DNA from: PALSA-911 sp963743035
GTDB taxonomy: Bacteria; Pseudomonadota; Alphaproteobacteria; Acetobacterales; Acetobacteraceae
Direction: 5' to 3'
Assembly (NCBI GenBank): GCA_963743035.1
Contig: CAVUOB010000002.1
Span: 310,001-374,000 of the forward strand
Length of the DNA: 64,000 nucleotides
Shown: piece after piece, positions 42,338 to 51,020 of the stretch
Layout: every line of letters starts with the position of its first letter
Position numbering within the stretch: position 1 is the first letter of the stretch
Notes under the pieces: generated by a model
Told to the model about the DNA's origin: nothing
The model's database searches: none
The model's input: the letters and a program-made list of their open reading frames with translations, nothing else
Program-made: the position numbers and the translations under genes

Positions 42338-43173
42338 TCGCGCAGCAGCTCGTTGATGGAGGTCTTGGCCCGCGTGCCGGCGTCCACCGTCTTGACGATG
42401 ACGGCGCAGTAAGTGGAGGGGCCGGGCGAGCCGTCCGGCAGGTTGCGGCCTGGCAGCGAGCCGGGGATCACCACCGAATAGGCCGGCACCCGGCCGATGT
42501 GGATCTCGCCGGTGTTGCGGTCGATCACCTTGGTGGAGGCGCCGAGGAACACGCCCATCGACAGCACCGAGCCGCGCTCGACGATCACGCCCTCGGCCAC
42601 TTCCGAGCGGGCGCCGATGAAGCAATCGTCCTCGATCACCACCGGATTGGCCTGCAGCGGCTCCAGCACGCCGCCGATGCCGACGCCGCCGCTGATGTGG
42701 CAGTTGTCGCCGATCTGCGCGCAGCTGCCGACCGTGGACCAGGTGTCGATCATGGTGTTGCGGCCGACATAGCCGCCGACATTCACGAAGCAGGGCATCA
42801 GCACCGCGCCCGGCGCGATATAGGCGGAGCGGCGCACCACGGCGCCCGGCACGGCACGGAAGCCCGCTTCCCTGAAGCGGTTGGCGCCCCAGCCGGCGAA
42901 CTTCATCGGCACCTTGTCGAACACCGGCGCGCCGCCGTCGCCCTCCATCGGCACGCTGTCGTTCAGCCGGAAGGACAGCAGCACCGCCTTCTTCAGCCAC
43001 TGGTTGACCTGCCAGCCCGCGGATGTCGGCTCGGCGACGCGCGAGGTGCCGGCTTCCAGGCTGTCGAGCGCGGCGTCCACCGCCTCGCGCGGGGCTCCCT
43101 TTGTGGCCGACGAGATCGCGTCGCGCGTCTCCCAGAGTTCCTCGATGGTCCGTTCCAGCGCCTGCTTGCTCAT
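42334..43173 (-). CDS. dapD: 2,3,4,5-tetrahydropyridine-2,6-dicarboxylate N-succinyltransferase
   Basis: Succinylates tetrahydrodipicolinate, the committed step of the succinylase DAP route. The 279-residue protein has a left-handed beta-helix of hexapeptide repeats in its second half (GAVLMPCFVNVGGYVGRNTMIDTWSTVGSCAQIGDN…GGVGIGGVLEP), the family fingerprint. The start at 43173 follows GGAGAGAGCC. A three-unit repeat array lies just upstream (43189-43256). Confidence 0.97.
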   Translation of the reverse strand: MSKQALERTIEELWETRDAISSATKGAPREAVDAALDSLEAGTSRVAEPTSAGWQVNQWLKKAVLLSFRLNDSVPMEGDGGAPVFDKVPMKFAGWGANRFREAGFRAVPGAVVRRSAYIAPGAVLMPCFVNVGGYVGRNTMIDTWSTVGSCAQIGDNCHISGGVGIGGVLEPLQANPVVIEDDCFIGARSEVAEGVIVERGSVLSMGVFLGASTKVIDRNTGEIHIGRVPAYSVVIPGSLPGRNLPDGSPGPSTYCAVIVKTVDAGTRAKTSINELLRD

Positions 43174-43504
43174 GGCTCTCTCCTCGTTGCCGCTCCGCGG
43201 AGGGCCTTTCGCCGCTCCATGGAGGGTCTGCTTGTCGTCCCACGGAGGGTATGCTGCCGCGCGCGGGCCGGCTCGGCCGTCGCGGCGGCCGGACCATGCG
43301 CATCGGTCCCGGCCATGTCAACGCGTCGCGTGCGGGCGACATTCTCGCCCGTCCGAACGCCGGTGGCTGCCGGGCGATGAGCGCAGGGCCGGGTAAGGGC
43401 GGGGTTCGCGCCGTGCGGAATTATGCCGAAAAGGTCCCGCACGATAACCCCGCGTTTACGTCCCCGCGGCTTTTATGCGCCAAGGCGAATGAGACCCAAG
43501 GTGC
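43174..43504. other. 331-bp intergenic region between dapD and the GGDEF gene
   Basis: A divergent region that must hold both promoters. It contains the three-unit repeat at 43189-43256, then GC-rich sequence with no convincing gene. An AT-richer part (about 43420-43480) precedes the GGDEF gene; no clear -35/-10 pair was identified. Confidence 0.6.
43189..43256. repeat. Three imperfect 22-23-bp direct repeats with internal dyads upstream of dapD
   Basis: Units at 43189-43210, 43211-43233 and 43234-43256 share the pattern G(C/T)CG-TCC-GGAGGG-(C/T)(C/T/A)T-. The first two carry the palindromes CTCCGCGGAG and CTCCATGGAG; the third is degenerate. The spacing is about two helical turns, 16 bp upstream of the dapD start codon. 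Confidence 0.75.
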
Positions 43505-44950
43505 ATGACCGATTTTTCCGCAGCGATCCATGGCCTGAACTTCGCGGCGGAACGCTCCGGCGATCCGCTGCGCGGCGCGCTGCTCGACAGCCGCCAGCGC
43601 TGGCACGACCTGGTCGGCCTGGCGGCCGATTTCGCGTTCGAGACCGATGAGCGGGGGTGCTTCGTCTTCGTCACGCCGGAGCCGGCGCTGGGCTGGCCGG
43701 CGGCCACGTTGCTCGGCCAGCCGGCGGAGCTGCTGCTGGCGGAGGACAGCGGCCAAGCGGGGCGGGGCCAGCCTGGGCGGGACCCGGCCGGTTTCAGCCC
43801 GTTCCGCCCCACCGTGGCGTTGCGCCGCCGGCGCGCCTGGCTGCGGCGGGCGGATGGCACGCTTGCCTGCCTGTCCTTCGCCGCGGCGCCGCTGCTGGAT
43901 CTGGAGGGCAGGATCGTCGGTGCGCGTGGCGTGGGCGTTGACGTCACCGAGCAGGACGGCCAGGACGCGCAGCTCGCGGCCGCCCTGCGCCGGGCCGAGG
44001 TGGTCGACCATATACTCTGGTGCATGCGCCAGGAGGTCCTGGCCCCGCGCATGATGCGGGCGGTGCTGGACGGGCTGGCGAACGCGCTGGGCGCGGAGGG
44101 CGCGTCGGTCGTGGACATCCTGGGCGGCGGGAGTGGCGGCGGCGCCGGTCCGGTCCTGCTGCACCGCGCCGGCAGCGGCGCGGATGCGGTGACCGAGACG
44201 GCCGCGCTGATGCTGCGCGCGGAAGACCCCGCAGCCGCCCAGACCAGCGCGCCGGATGGCAGGCAGGTGCTGGCCTGCGTCTGCCAGACCCGCTTCGGCG
44301 AACATGCCGGCCTCGTGCTCTGGCGGCTTCCCGGGGCGCGCCCCTGGGATGGCGAGGACCATGTGCTGGCGGCCTCTGCGGCCGCGATCGTGCGCGTGGT
44401 GCTGGAGCATGAGGCGATCCAGCGGGAGATGGCACGTCTGGCGCGGACCGATCCGCTCACCGGCCTGCTGAACCGCCGCGCCTTCCTGGAGGAACTCGCC
44501 CGCCACGTCGACCGGCTGGATCGGGAGGAATTGCCAGGCACGCTGCTGTTCACCGATCTCGACAACTTCAAGCCGCTCAACGACCGGCTGGGGCATGAGG
44601 CCGGCGACAAGGCGCTCTGCGCGGTGGCCGGCCTGCTGCGCGACGCGTTCCGCCCGACCGATCTGGTCGCCCGTCTTGGCGGCGACGAGTTCGCCGTCTG
44701 GTTGAACGGCGCCGACCACATGACCGCCGCCGAGCGTGCCGAGCGGCTGCGCATCGAAGGGCCGCGCAGGCTGGCGGAGGTCACCGGCCACCACGGACCG
44801 GCGCTGACCATGTCGATCGGCATCGCCACACGCCGCGCCCGCGGCGGCGAGGAGATCGGCTCGCTGATGCGGCGGGCGGATACCGCGATGTACGAGGTGA
44901 AGCACTCTGGCCGCGCGCATTGGCGCGTCTCGCAGGACAACGACGGATAA
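43505..44950 (+). CDS. Diguanylate cyclase with PAS-like and GAF-like sensor domains
   Basis: Makes cyclic di-GMP. The 481-residue soluble protein has an N-terminal PAS-like domain (about 35-150: FAFETDERGCFVFVTPEPALGWPAATLLGQP… ending GVDVTEQDGQD), a GAF-like middle (about 165-305) and a C-terminal GGDEF domain (RTDPLTGLLNRRAFLEEL, then GGDEF at 392-396). The RPTD tetrad five residues before GGDEF matches the RxxD inhibitory I-site. No EAL domain. The next gene on the strand, after 82 bp, is a DUF2336 protein. Confidence 0.94.
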   Translation: MTDFSAAIHGLNFAAERSGDPLRGALLDSRQRWHDLVGLAADFAFETDERGCFVFVTPEPALGWPAATLLGQPAELLLAEDSGQAGRGQPGRDPAGFSPFRPTVALRRRRAWLRRADGTLACLSFAAAPLLDLEGRIVGARGVGVDVTEQDGQDAQLAAALRRAEVVDHILWCMRQEVLAPRMMRAVLDGLANALGAEGASVVDILGGGSGGGAGPVLLHRAGSGADAVTETAALMLRAEDPAAAQTSAPDGRQVLACVCQTRFGEHAGLVLWRLPGARPWDGEDHVLAASAAAIVRVVLEHEAIQREMARLARTDPLTGLLNRRAFLEELARHVDRLDREELPGTLLFTDLDNFKPLNDRLGHEAGDKALCAVAGLLRDAFRPTDLVARLGGDEFAVWLNGADHMTAAERAERLRIEGPRRLAEVTGHHGPALTMSIGIATRRARGGEEIGSLMRRADTAMYEVKHSGRAHWRVSQDNDG

Positions 44951-45032
44951 TCGTCCGGACCGCGCCGGCGCATCGGGAAGACGGTTCCTTCGGCATGGAG
45001 TTCCGGCGGGAGGGCGCGGAGAGGATCGGGAA

Positions 45033-46271
45033 ATGCGGAACGCCGCCATGCAGCTGAACGAGGAAACCGAGGAGGCGCTGCGCGTGCGGCTCGGCGCGGG
45101 CCTGGGCACGGCGGCGGAGGTGTTGCGCGCCCTGGCGCGGGAGGGCTCGGTGACGGTGCGCGCCGCGGTCGCCATGAACAAAGCCGCGCCGGCGGAGGCC
45201 GACCGGATACTGGCGCAGGACCGTGACGAGCGGGTCCGCGCCCTGCTGGCGCGCAAGCTGGCTGGGCTGGTGGCGGATATCGCCGGGCCGGAACAGGACC
45301 GGCTGAACCGGCAGGCGCAGGCGACCCTGGCCGCCCTGGCCGACGACGCGGCGGTGCGGGTGCGCGCCGCCATCGCCGACGCGGTCAAGCAGATGCCGGA
45401 GGCGCCCCGCGCGCTGATCCTGCGCCTGGCCCGGGATGCCGCCGTGGTGGTCAGCGATCCCGTGATCCGGCTGTCGCCGATCCTGACGCCCGAGGATCTG
45501 CTGGCCTTGCTGGCGGACTCGCCTTCGGCGGCGACTGCGGCTTCGGTCGCCCAGCGCCCCGATCTGGACGAGGCCACCGCCGATGCCGTCACCCGGACCG
45601 CCGACAGCGCCGCGATCCGCGCTCTGCTGTCCAATCCCTCGGCCGCCATCCGGGAGGCCACTCTGGACGCGCTGATCGCCAGCGCGCCATCCCACCAGGA
45701 ATGGCATTCGCCGCTGGTCGATCGCCCTGCGCTGTCGGCGCGTGCCGCCCGCTCGCTGTCGGAGATCGTTGCCGCCGAACTGCTGGAAAGGCTGGCCAGC
45801 CGCTCGGATCTGGATCCGTCGCTGGCCGCGGATTTCCGCGCCCAGCTGGGCCGGATGCTGGCCGTGAACGCGCCCGCGCCCAGGGAATGTGCCGTCGCAC
45901 CCGCCGCCCTGACGGCGCAACAGGCGCTGGCAGAGGCCCATGCCCTGCGTGTGGACGGGCGCCTGACCGAGGATGCGGTCATCGAGGCGGTGAAGCGTGG
46001 GGAGGCGCTGCTGGTGGCGGCAATGCTGGCCGTTGCCGCCGATGTGCCGCTGTCGGTGATCGACCGCACGGCCGCGCTGCGCAGCGCCAAGGGCATGGTC
46101 AGCCTGATCTGGCAGGCGGGGTTCAGCATGCGGATCGCCGCGCCGCTGCAGGCGATGCTCGCGCATCTCGCGCCCTCGGCCATCCTGCCGGCTGGTCCTG
46201 ACGGCGCGTTCCCGCTGGCAACCGAGGAGATGCGCTGGCAGCTCGATTTTCTCAAGCGGATGGAGCGATAG
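45033..46271 (+). CDS. DUF2336 domain protein
   Basis: A 412-residue, Ala/Leu/Arg-rich helical-repeat protein. The N-terminal half has HEAT-like repeats with the recurrent pattern V(R)AAxAxxxKxxP (SVTVRAAVAMNKAAP; AVRVRAAIADAVKQMP; AIREATLDALIAS), the DUF2336 family pattern of alphaproteobacteria. The family is often found next to signalling genes; here it follows a GGDEF gene. Biochemical function unknown; soluble, no signal peptide. Confidence 0.85.
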   Translation: MRNAAMQLNEETEEALRVRLGAGLGTAAEVLRALAREGSVTVRAAVAMNKAAPAEADRILAQDRDERVRALLARKLAGLVADIAGPEQDRLNRQAQATLAALADDAAVRVRAAIADAVKQMPEAPRALILRLARDAAVVVSDPVIRLSPILTPEDLLALLADSPSAATAASVAQRPDLDEATADAVTRTADSAAIRALLSNPSAAIREATLDALIASAPSHQEWHSPLVDRPALSARAARSLSEIVAAELLERLASRSDLDPSLAADFRAQLGRMLAVNAPAPRECAVAPAALTAQQALAEAHALRVDGRLTEDAVIEAVKRGEALLVAAMLAVAADVPLSVIDRTAALRSAKGMVSLIWQAGFSMRIAAPLQAMLAHLAPSAILPAGPDGAFPLATEEMRWQLDFLKRMER

Positions 46272-46327
46272 CGCCCCCGGTCGGCTCCCGATCAGTCCCC
46301 CGATCAACCCCCCCGATCAACCTAGGT

Positions 46328-47575
46328 TCAGCGGGGCGGCGCCAGCAGCAGCCGGTTGACCCGCTCCAACTGGGTGAACGTGGTCCGCCAGGCGCGCTCG
46401 AAGGCCTCCGGCGTTACCTTGCCGCCTTCGGCCATCGCCGCGGCGATGGCGGCCACGCTGCGCCGGCCGTCCACCAGGCGCAGGATCGCCCCGGCCAAAG
46501 GCGGCAGCGCCAACGGCACGCGCAAGCCGTCGAACACCATCACGATCGTGCCGTCCGGCTGGATATGCTTGGCCAGTTCCTCGGTCGGCATCTCCCGCGC
46601 GATCGGCACCGCGTCCGGTGCGAACGGATCGGCCCGGACCGGCGCTTCGCCGGCGCGGACGCAATAGACGATATGCGCGCTCATGTTGCCCGAAAGCGCC
46701 TCCGCCAGCGCCGCACGGTCCAGCGGATCCAGCGCCTCCGCCCGGGCACGCAGGCGCGGATCGGGCAGCAGCGGGATCGGGTCGTAGCGCATCGGCTCCA
46801 CCCAGCAGGCCACCTCGAGGCCGGCATCGGCCAGCATCCGGTGCAGGGCGGGCACCGTGAACGCGACGTCGCGGGGGTTCAGTAGCAGATCGTACAACCC
46901 GGCATCGCCGCCGTTGATGTGGTCGTCGACGAAGCGGTTCTGGCGCAGCCAGGCGGTTTCCGGCAAATGGCGCATGACCCGTTTGGCGACATCCAGCCGC
47001 GCCGCCGGCGGCTGGTCGGACGGGGCCAGCAGGCGCAGCGCGTCCTGCACCATGTAGATCCCGGTGCGGCCATGCGGCGCATAGACCATCAGTCCCAGCC
47101 CGCCGCCCGGCGCCAGCACGGAAACCAGCGCGCGCAGCCCCTCCGCCGGGTCCGGCAGGTGATGCAGCACGCCGCAGCAATCCACGTAGTCGAACAATCC
47201 CAGTCCGGCGTCCGGCAGGTCGAGCAGGGAGCGCTGCTCCCAGACGATATTGGTCAGCTGGCGCGCCGTCGCGCGGTCCTGGGCAATCTTCAGCGACGCG
47301 GTGGAGCGGTCCAGCCAGGTGACGCTGCCGGGCCGGTCCGTGCGCGCCATCTGCTGGGCCAGCATCATCGTGGCGTCCCCGGTGCCGCCGCCGGCGATCA
47401 GGGCGCGCAAGGGCCGCGAGGCCGGCCGCGAGGCGCCGAAGATCCAATGGTCGATCTCCCGCAGATGGCCGGGGCTGCCGACGATCAGGCGCCTGGCCTC
47501 ATCGCGCGGGTCGCGCCGCGGGTAGGGAAATTCCTCGTATTGCGCGGCAAGCTGCCGGTCGGTCGTGTCGGTCAT
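46328..47575 (-). CDS. SAM-dependent methyltransferase with C-terminal extension
   Basis: A 415-residue protein. The N-terminal YEEFPYPRRDPRDE is a common feature of a bacterial methyltransferase group. The SAM-binding core has ALIAGGGTGDATMMLAQQM (motif I), VTWLDRSTASLKIA and FDYVDCCGVLHHLPDPAEGLRALVSVLAPGGGLGLMVYAP. The last ~100 residues (…IQPDGTIVMVFDGLRVPLALPPLAGAILRLVDGRRSVAAIAAAM…) look like a PqqD-like or winged-helix module. The ATG at 47573-47575 removes a non-conserved 26-residue extension. Substrate unknown. Confidence 0.87.
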   Translation of the reverse strand: MTDTTDRQLAAQYEEFPYPRRDPRDEARRLIVGSPGHLREIDHWIFGASRPASRPLRALIAGGGTGDATMMLAQQMARTDRPGSVTWLDRSTASLKIAQDRATARQLTNIVWEQRSLLDLPDAGLGLFDYVDCCGVLHHLPDPAEGLRALVSVLAPGGGLGLMVYAPHGRTGIYMVQDALRLLAPSDQPPAARLDVAKRVMRHLPETAWLRQNRFVDDHINGGDAGLYDLLLNPRDVAFTVPALHRMLADAGLEVACWVEPMRYDPIPLLPDPRLRARAEALDPLDRAALAEALSGNMSAHIVYCVRAGEAPVRADPFAPDAVPIAREMPTEELAKHIQPDGTIVMVFDGLRVPLALPPLAGAILRLVDGRRSVAAIAAAMAEGGKVTPEAFERAWRTTFTQLERVNRLLLAPPR

Positions 47576-47649
47576 GCGGCGCAAGGTAGTCCGGCTGGCC
47601 GCGCGGTGCCAAACCGGCGGCCGAAATACCATTTGAATCCGCGGATGCG

Positions 47650-47683
47650 CCAAATCCGCGAATGGGCCAAATCCGCGAATGGG
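47650..47683. repeat. Two perfect 17-bp direct repeats before the IalB gene
   Basis: CCAAATCCGCGAATGGG occurs twice head-to-tail (47650-47666, 47667-47683), with a degenerate third unit (AATCCGCGGATGCG) just upstream. The array ends one base before the AAGGAG ribosome-binding site of the IalB gene. Confidence 0.85.
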
Positions 47684-47694
47684 AAGGAGCCCCG

Positions 47695-48324
47695 ATGTTC
47701 CCGCGCTTGTCGTGCCGCGCCGTGCAACGTATTTGTCTGCCTATGCGCGCATACTTCCCCAAGGCTCCGTTGCAGAACATTCCCACCCTGTTTTCCCTCG
47801 TCCTGCTATCGCTGGCCGCCGCATCGCCGGCATCGGCCCAGGCACAGCCGAAGCACGCCGCGCCGGCCAGGCCCGCGCCCGCCGCCTCGGCGACGCCCAA
47901 GCAGCTCGGCAAGTTCGAGGACTGGATCGCCGCCATCCACCAGGAAGGCGGCCAGCGGGTCTGCTACGCCTTCACCCGGGCGCAGAACTCCACGCCCGCG
48001 ATCCCCGGGCGCGGGGACGTGGTGCTGACGGTGACCCAGCGCACCACCGGGCGCGACGCCGTGGCGCTGACAGCGGGCTTCGCCTATGCCCCGGGTGTCG
48101 AGGTCATGGTGCAGATCGATCAGACCGGTCATCCGTTCTACACCGCCCAGCGCTCGGCCTTCGCCCGCCAGGGCGTCGCCGCGGTCAGCGCGATGAAGGC
48201 CGGCCGCACCGTCATCGCCCGCTCGCCCGGCCCGAACAAGTCCCAGGTCGTGGATACATTCAGCCTGAAGGGTTTCGCGCAGGCCTATGGTGCGATCGTC
48301 AAAGAATGCCCGCCGCCGCGCTGA
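47695..48324 (+). CDS. Invasion-associated locus B (IalB) family protein
   Basis: A secreted protein of about 209 residues. The start at 47695 is chosen for AAGGAG six bases upstream. The N-terminus is basic, followed by a hydrophobic signal (IPTLFSLVLLSLAAASPASAQ); an ATG at 47743 would give a shorter, more standard signal peptide. The mature part has the IalB pattern: LGKFEDWIAAIHQEGGQRVCYAFTRAQN, VVLTVTQR, GVAAVSAMKAGRTVIARS, DTFSLKGFAQAYGAIVKECP. In alphaproteobacteria IalB-type proteins are widespread and not tied to virulence. It overlaps the rlmN start by one base (TGATG). Confidence 0.88.
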   Translation: MFPRLSCRAVQRICLPMRAYFPKAPLQNIPTLFSLVLLSLAAASPASAQAQPKHAAPARPAPAASATPKQLGKFEDWIAAIHQEGGQRVCYAFTRAQNSTPAIPGRGDVVLTVTQRTTGRDAVALTAGFAYAPGVEVMVQIDQTGHPFYTAQRSAFARQGVAAVSAMKAGRTVIARSPGPNKSQVVDTFSLKGFAQAYGAIVKECPPPR

Positions 48325-49538
48325 TGGCAACGAATGCCCCAGATGTGATCGAAACCCGGGTCGTCCAGGCGGCGGACCTGACCGAAGCCGAGCGCGTCCG
48401 CATCCTGGCCAAGACCGCGCGCTTCAACCCGCCGCCGGCACGGCTGGCCGATGGCAGGCGCGAACTCATCGGTCTGTCCCGCGCCGAGCTCGGCGAGGAA
48501 CTCGCCGCGATCGGGGAAAAGCCGTTCCGCGCCAAGCAGGTCTGGCACTGGATGTATCACCAGGGCGTGACCGATTTTGCCGCGATGAGCTCGATCGCCC
48601 GGCCGCTGCAGGAAAAGCTGGCGCAGAACTTCGTCATCGGCCGGCCCGAGGCGGCGGTGGTGCAGACCAGCACCGATGAGACGCGCAAATTCCTGTTCCG
48701 CTTCCGCGACGGCCAGGAGGCCGAGACCGTCTACATTCCCGACCGCCAGGAAGACCGCGGCGCGATCTGCATCTCCTCGCAGGTCGGCTGCACGCTGTCC
48801 TGCCGGTTCTGCCACACCGGCACCCAGACGCTGGTGCGCAACCTCGGCGCGGCCGAGATCGTCGGCCAGTTCATGGCGGCCCGCGACAGCTACGGCGAAT
48901 GGCCGAGCCCGAGGGGCGAGACGCCGCGGCTGCTGTCCACCATCGTGCTGATGGGCATGGGCGAGCCGCTGTACAACTACGAGAACGTCGCCAAGGCGAT
49001 GACCATCGTGATGGACAACGAGGGCATCGCCCTGTCGCGCCGGCGGATCACGCTGTCCACCTCCGGTGTGGTGCCGATGATGGACCGCGCGGGCGCGGAA
49101 CTCGGCGTCAACCTGGCGGTGTCGCTGCACGCCGTGCGCGACGAGCTGCGCGACGAGTTGGTGCCGCTGAACCGCAAATACCCGATCGCTGAGCTGATCG
49201 CCGCCTGCCGGCGCTACCCGGCGGCATCCAATGCGCGGCGGATCACCTTCGAATACGTCATGCTCAAGGGCGTCAACGACAGCCCGGCCGAGGCGCGCGA
49301 ACTGGTCCGCCTGATCGCGGGCATCCCGGCCAAGGTCAACCTGATCCCGTTCAATCCCTGGCCCGGCAGCGCCTACGAGACCAGCTCCGGCACCGCCATC
49401 GACCGCTTTGCCAATATCGTCATGGATGCCGGCTTTTCCTCGCCGGTGCGCGCGCCGCGCGGGCGCGACATTCTGGCCGCGTGCGGCCAATTGCGCACAG
49501 AAAGCCAGGCCAGGGGCTCTGCCCCTGGACCCCGCTAA
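48324..49538 (+). CDS. rlmN: Dual-specificity 23S rRNA A2503 / tRNA A37 C2-methyltransferase RlmN
   Basis: A radical SAM enzyme of 404 residues. The 4Fe-4S cluster motif CxxxCxxC is Cys156-Cys160-Cys163 (CTLSCRFC). Other family features: EKPFRAKQVWHWMYHQG, MGMGEPLYNYENV, LAVSLHA and the C-terminal SPVRAPRGRDILAACGQL, which contains the second catalytic Cys. The last ~12 residues (RTESQARGSAPGPR) and the stop lie in a repeat arm (49509-49600) and are unlike the conserved family end. Start ATG overlaps the IalB stop. Confidence 0.96.
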   Translation: MATNAPDVIETRVVQAADLTEAERVRILAKTARFNPPPARLADGRRELIGLSRAELGEELAAIGEKPFRAKQVWHWMYHQGVTDFAAMSSIARPLQEKLAQNFVIGRPEAAVVQTSTDETRKFLFRFRDGQEAETVYIPDRQEDRGAICISSQVGCTLSCRFCHTGTQTLVRNLGAAEIVGQFMAARDSYGEWPSPRGETPRLLSTIVLMGMGEPLYNYENVAKAMTIVMDNEGIALSRRRITLSTSGVVPMMDRAGAELGVNLAVSLHAVRDELRDELVPLNRKYPIAELIAACRRYPAASNARRITFEYVMLKGVNDSPAEARELVRLIAGIPAKVNLIPFNPWPGSAYETSSGTAIDRFANIVMDAGFSSPVRAPRGRDILAACGQLRTESQARGSAPGPR

Positions 49539-49600
49539 GGGCAAGCCCTTAGAACCCCATACTTGGTTTGTGGGTGCAAGGGGGCGAAGGTCCGGGCAGG
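49509..49600. repeat. Single arm of the foldback element family
   Basis: Contains AGGGGC-TCT-GCCCCT, a GGACCCCGC link, TAAGGGC-AAG-GCCCTTA-like pairing and (C/T)TTGGTTTGTGGG, in the same order as the left arms at 17045 and 39811. There is no matching right arm or core. It overlaps the rlmN 3' end and supplies its stop codon. It ends about 50 bp before the argG start codon. Confidence 0.75.
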
Positions 49601-49648
49601 CCCCCTGGCCTGCCTTCCGTTCTACCAATCGACACAGGGACCAGCGAA

Positions 49649-50878
49649 ATGCGCGTGAAGGATGTGAAGAAGGTCGTGCTCGCCTATTCCGGCGGGCTGG
49701 ATACCAGCGTGATCCTGCGCTGGCTGCAGACTACCTATAATTGTGAAGTCGTGACCTTCACCGCCGATCTCGGCCAGGGCGAGGAACTGGAGCCGGCCCG
49801 CAAGAAGGCCGAGATGTTCGGCATCAAGGAAATCTTCGTCGATGATCTGCGCGAGACCTTTGTCCGCGATTTCGTCTTTCCGATGTTCCGCGCCAACACG
49901 GTGTACGAAGGCCAGTACCTGCTCGGCACCTCCATCGCGCGGCCACTGATCGCCCAGCGCCAGATCGAAATCGCGGAGATGGTCGGCGCCGACGCCGTGG
50001 CGCATGGCGCGACCGGCAAGGGCAACGACCAGGTGCGTTTCGAACTCGCCTATTACGCCCTGAAGCCCGATATCAAGGTGATCTCCCCATGGCGCGAATG
50101 GGACCTGACCAGCCGCACCAAGCTGCTGGAATTTGCCGAGGCCAACCAGATCCCGATCGCCAAGGACAAGCGCGGCGAGGCGCCGTTCTCGGTCGACGCC
50201 AACCTGCTGCATTCGTCGTCCGAGGGAAAAATCCTGGAAGATCCCGCGCTCGAGGCGGACGAGATCGTCTATCAGCGCACCATCAGCCCGGAATCGGCGC
50301 CCGACAAGGCGACTGAGATCGCCATCGACTTCGAGGGCGGCGATCCCGTCGCGATCAACGGCGAAAAGCTCTCGCCGGCGATGCTGCTGACCAAGCTGAA
50401 CGAATACGGCCGCGCCAACGGCATCGGCCGGCTGGACCTGGTGGAGAACCGCTTCGTCGGCATGAAGTCGCGCGGCGTCTACGAGACGCCGGGCGGCACC
50501 ATCCTGCTGGCGGCGCATCGCGGCATCGAGAGCATCACACTGGACCGCGAAGCGGCGCATCTGAAGGACAGCCTGATGCCGCGCTACGCCGAGCTGATCT
50601 ACAACGGCTTCTGGTTCAGCCCGGAACGGCGGATGCTGCAGGCGGCCATCGATGCCAGCCAGCATTCGGTCACCGGCCGGGTGCGAGTGAAGCTCTACAA
50701 GGGCAACACCACGATCGTCGGGCGGGAATCGCCGAATAGCCTGTACTCGATGAAGGTGGTGACGTTCGAGGAAGACCAGGGCGCCTACGACCAGTTCGAC
50801 GCCCAGGGCTTCATCAAGCTGAACGCGCTCCGGCTGCGTCTCGGCGCGATGGCGGGACGGCGCGGCGGCGCGCTGTAA
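49649..50878 (+). CDS. argG: Argininosuccinate synthase
   Basis: Joins citrulline and aspartate using ATP, the penultimate step of arginine synthesis. At 409 residues it is full length. Motifs: ATP P-loop LAYSGGLDTSVILRWL (about 10-25), GADAVAHGATGKGNDQVRFE, and SPWREWDLTSRTKLLEFAE. The ATG at 49649 matches the family start; an upstream ATG at 49568 lies in repeat-arm sequence. No argH is adjacent. Confidence 0.97.
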   Translation: MRVKDVKKVVLAYSGGLDTSVILRWLQTTYNCEVVTFTADLGQGEELEPARKKAEMFGIKEIFVDDLRETFVRDFVFPMFRANTVYEGQYLLGTSIARPLIAQRQIEIAEMVGADAVAHGATGKGNDQVRFELAYYALKPDIKVISPWREWDLTSRTKLLEFAEANQIPIAKDKRGEAPFSVDANLLHSSSEGKILEDPALEADEIVYQRTISPESAPDKATEIAIDFEGGDPVAINGEKLSPAMLLTKLNEYGRANGIGRLDLVENRFVGMKSRGVYETPGGTILLAAHRGIESITLDREAAHLKDSLMPRYAELIYNGFWFSPERRMLQAAIDASQHSVTGRVRVKLYKGNTTIVGRESPNSLYSMKVVTFEEDQGAYDQFDAQGFIKLNALRLRLGAMAGRRGGAL

Positions 50879-50956
50879 CGCCACTGCTGCTGCCTGAGTC
50901 TCCTGCTCGTTGCAACAGCCCGGACAGGCCGATGGGTCTGAGCCGATAGATGCAAT

Positions 50957-50982
50957 CTCCTCCCGCTTGTTGGGGGAGGGGG
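50957..50982. repeat. Degenerate CTCCCC-type palindrome
   Basis: CTCCTCCCGC-TTG-TTGGGGGAGGGGG between argG and the DUF1223 gene; a weaker copy of the palindromes at 13531 and 20457. It may help end argG transcription. Confidence 0.55.
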
Positions 50983-51020
50983 CATCGGCTTCGGGCACGA
51001 ACGACCCAGGGGAGGGGCTT

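Noticed and set aside
43170..43442. 90-residue frame in the dapD-GGDEF gap
   Set aside because: Shadow composition, no ribosome-binding site, and runs through the direct repeats.
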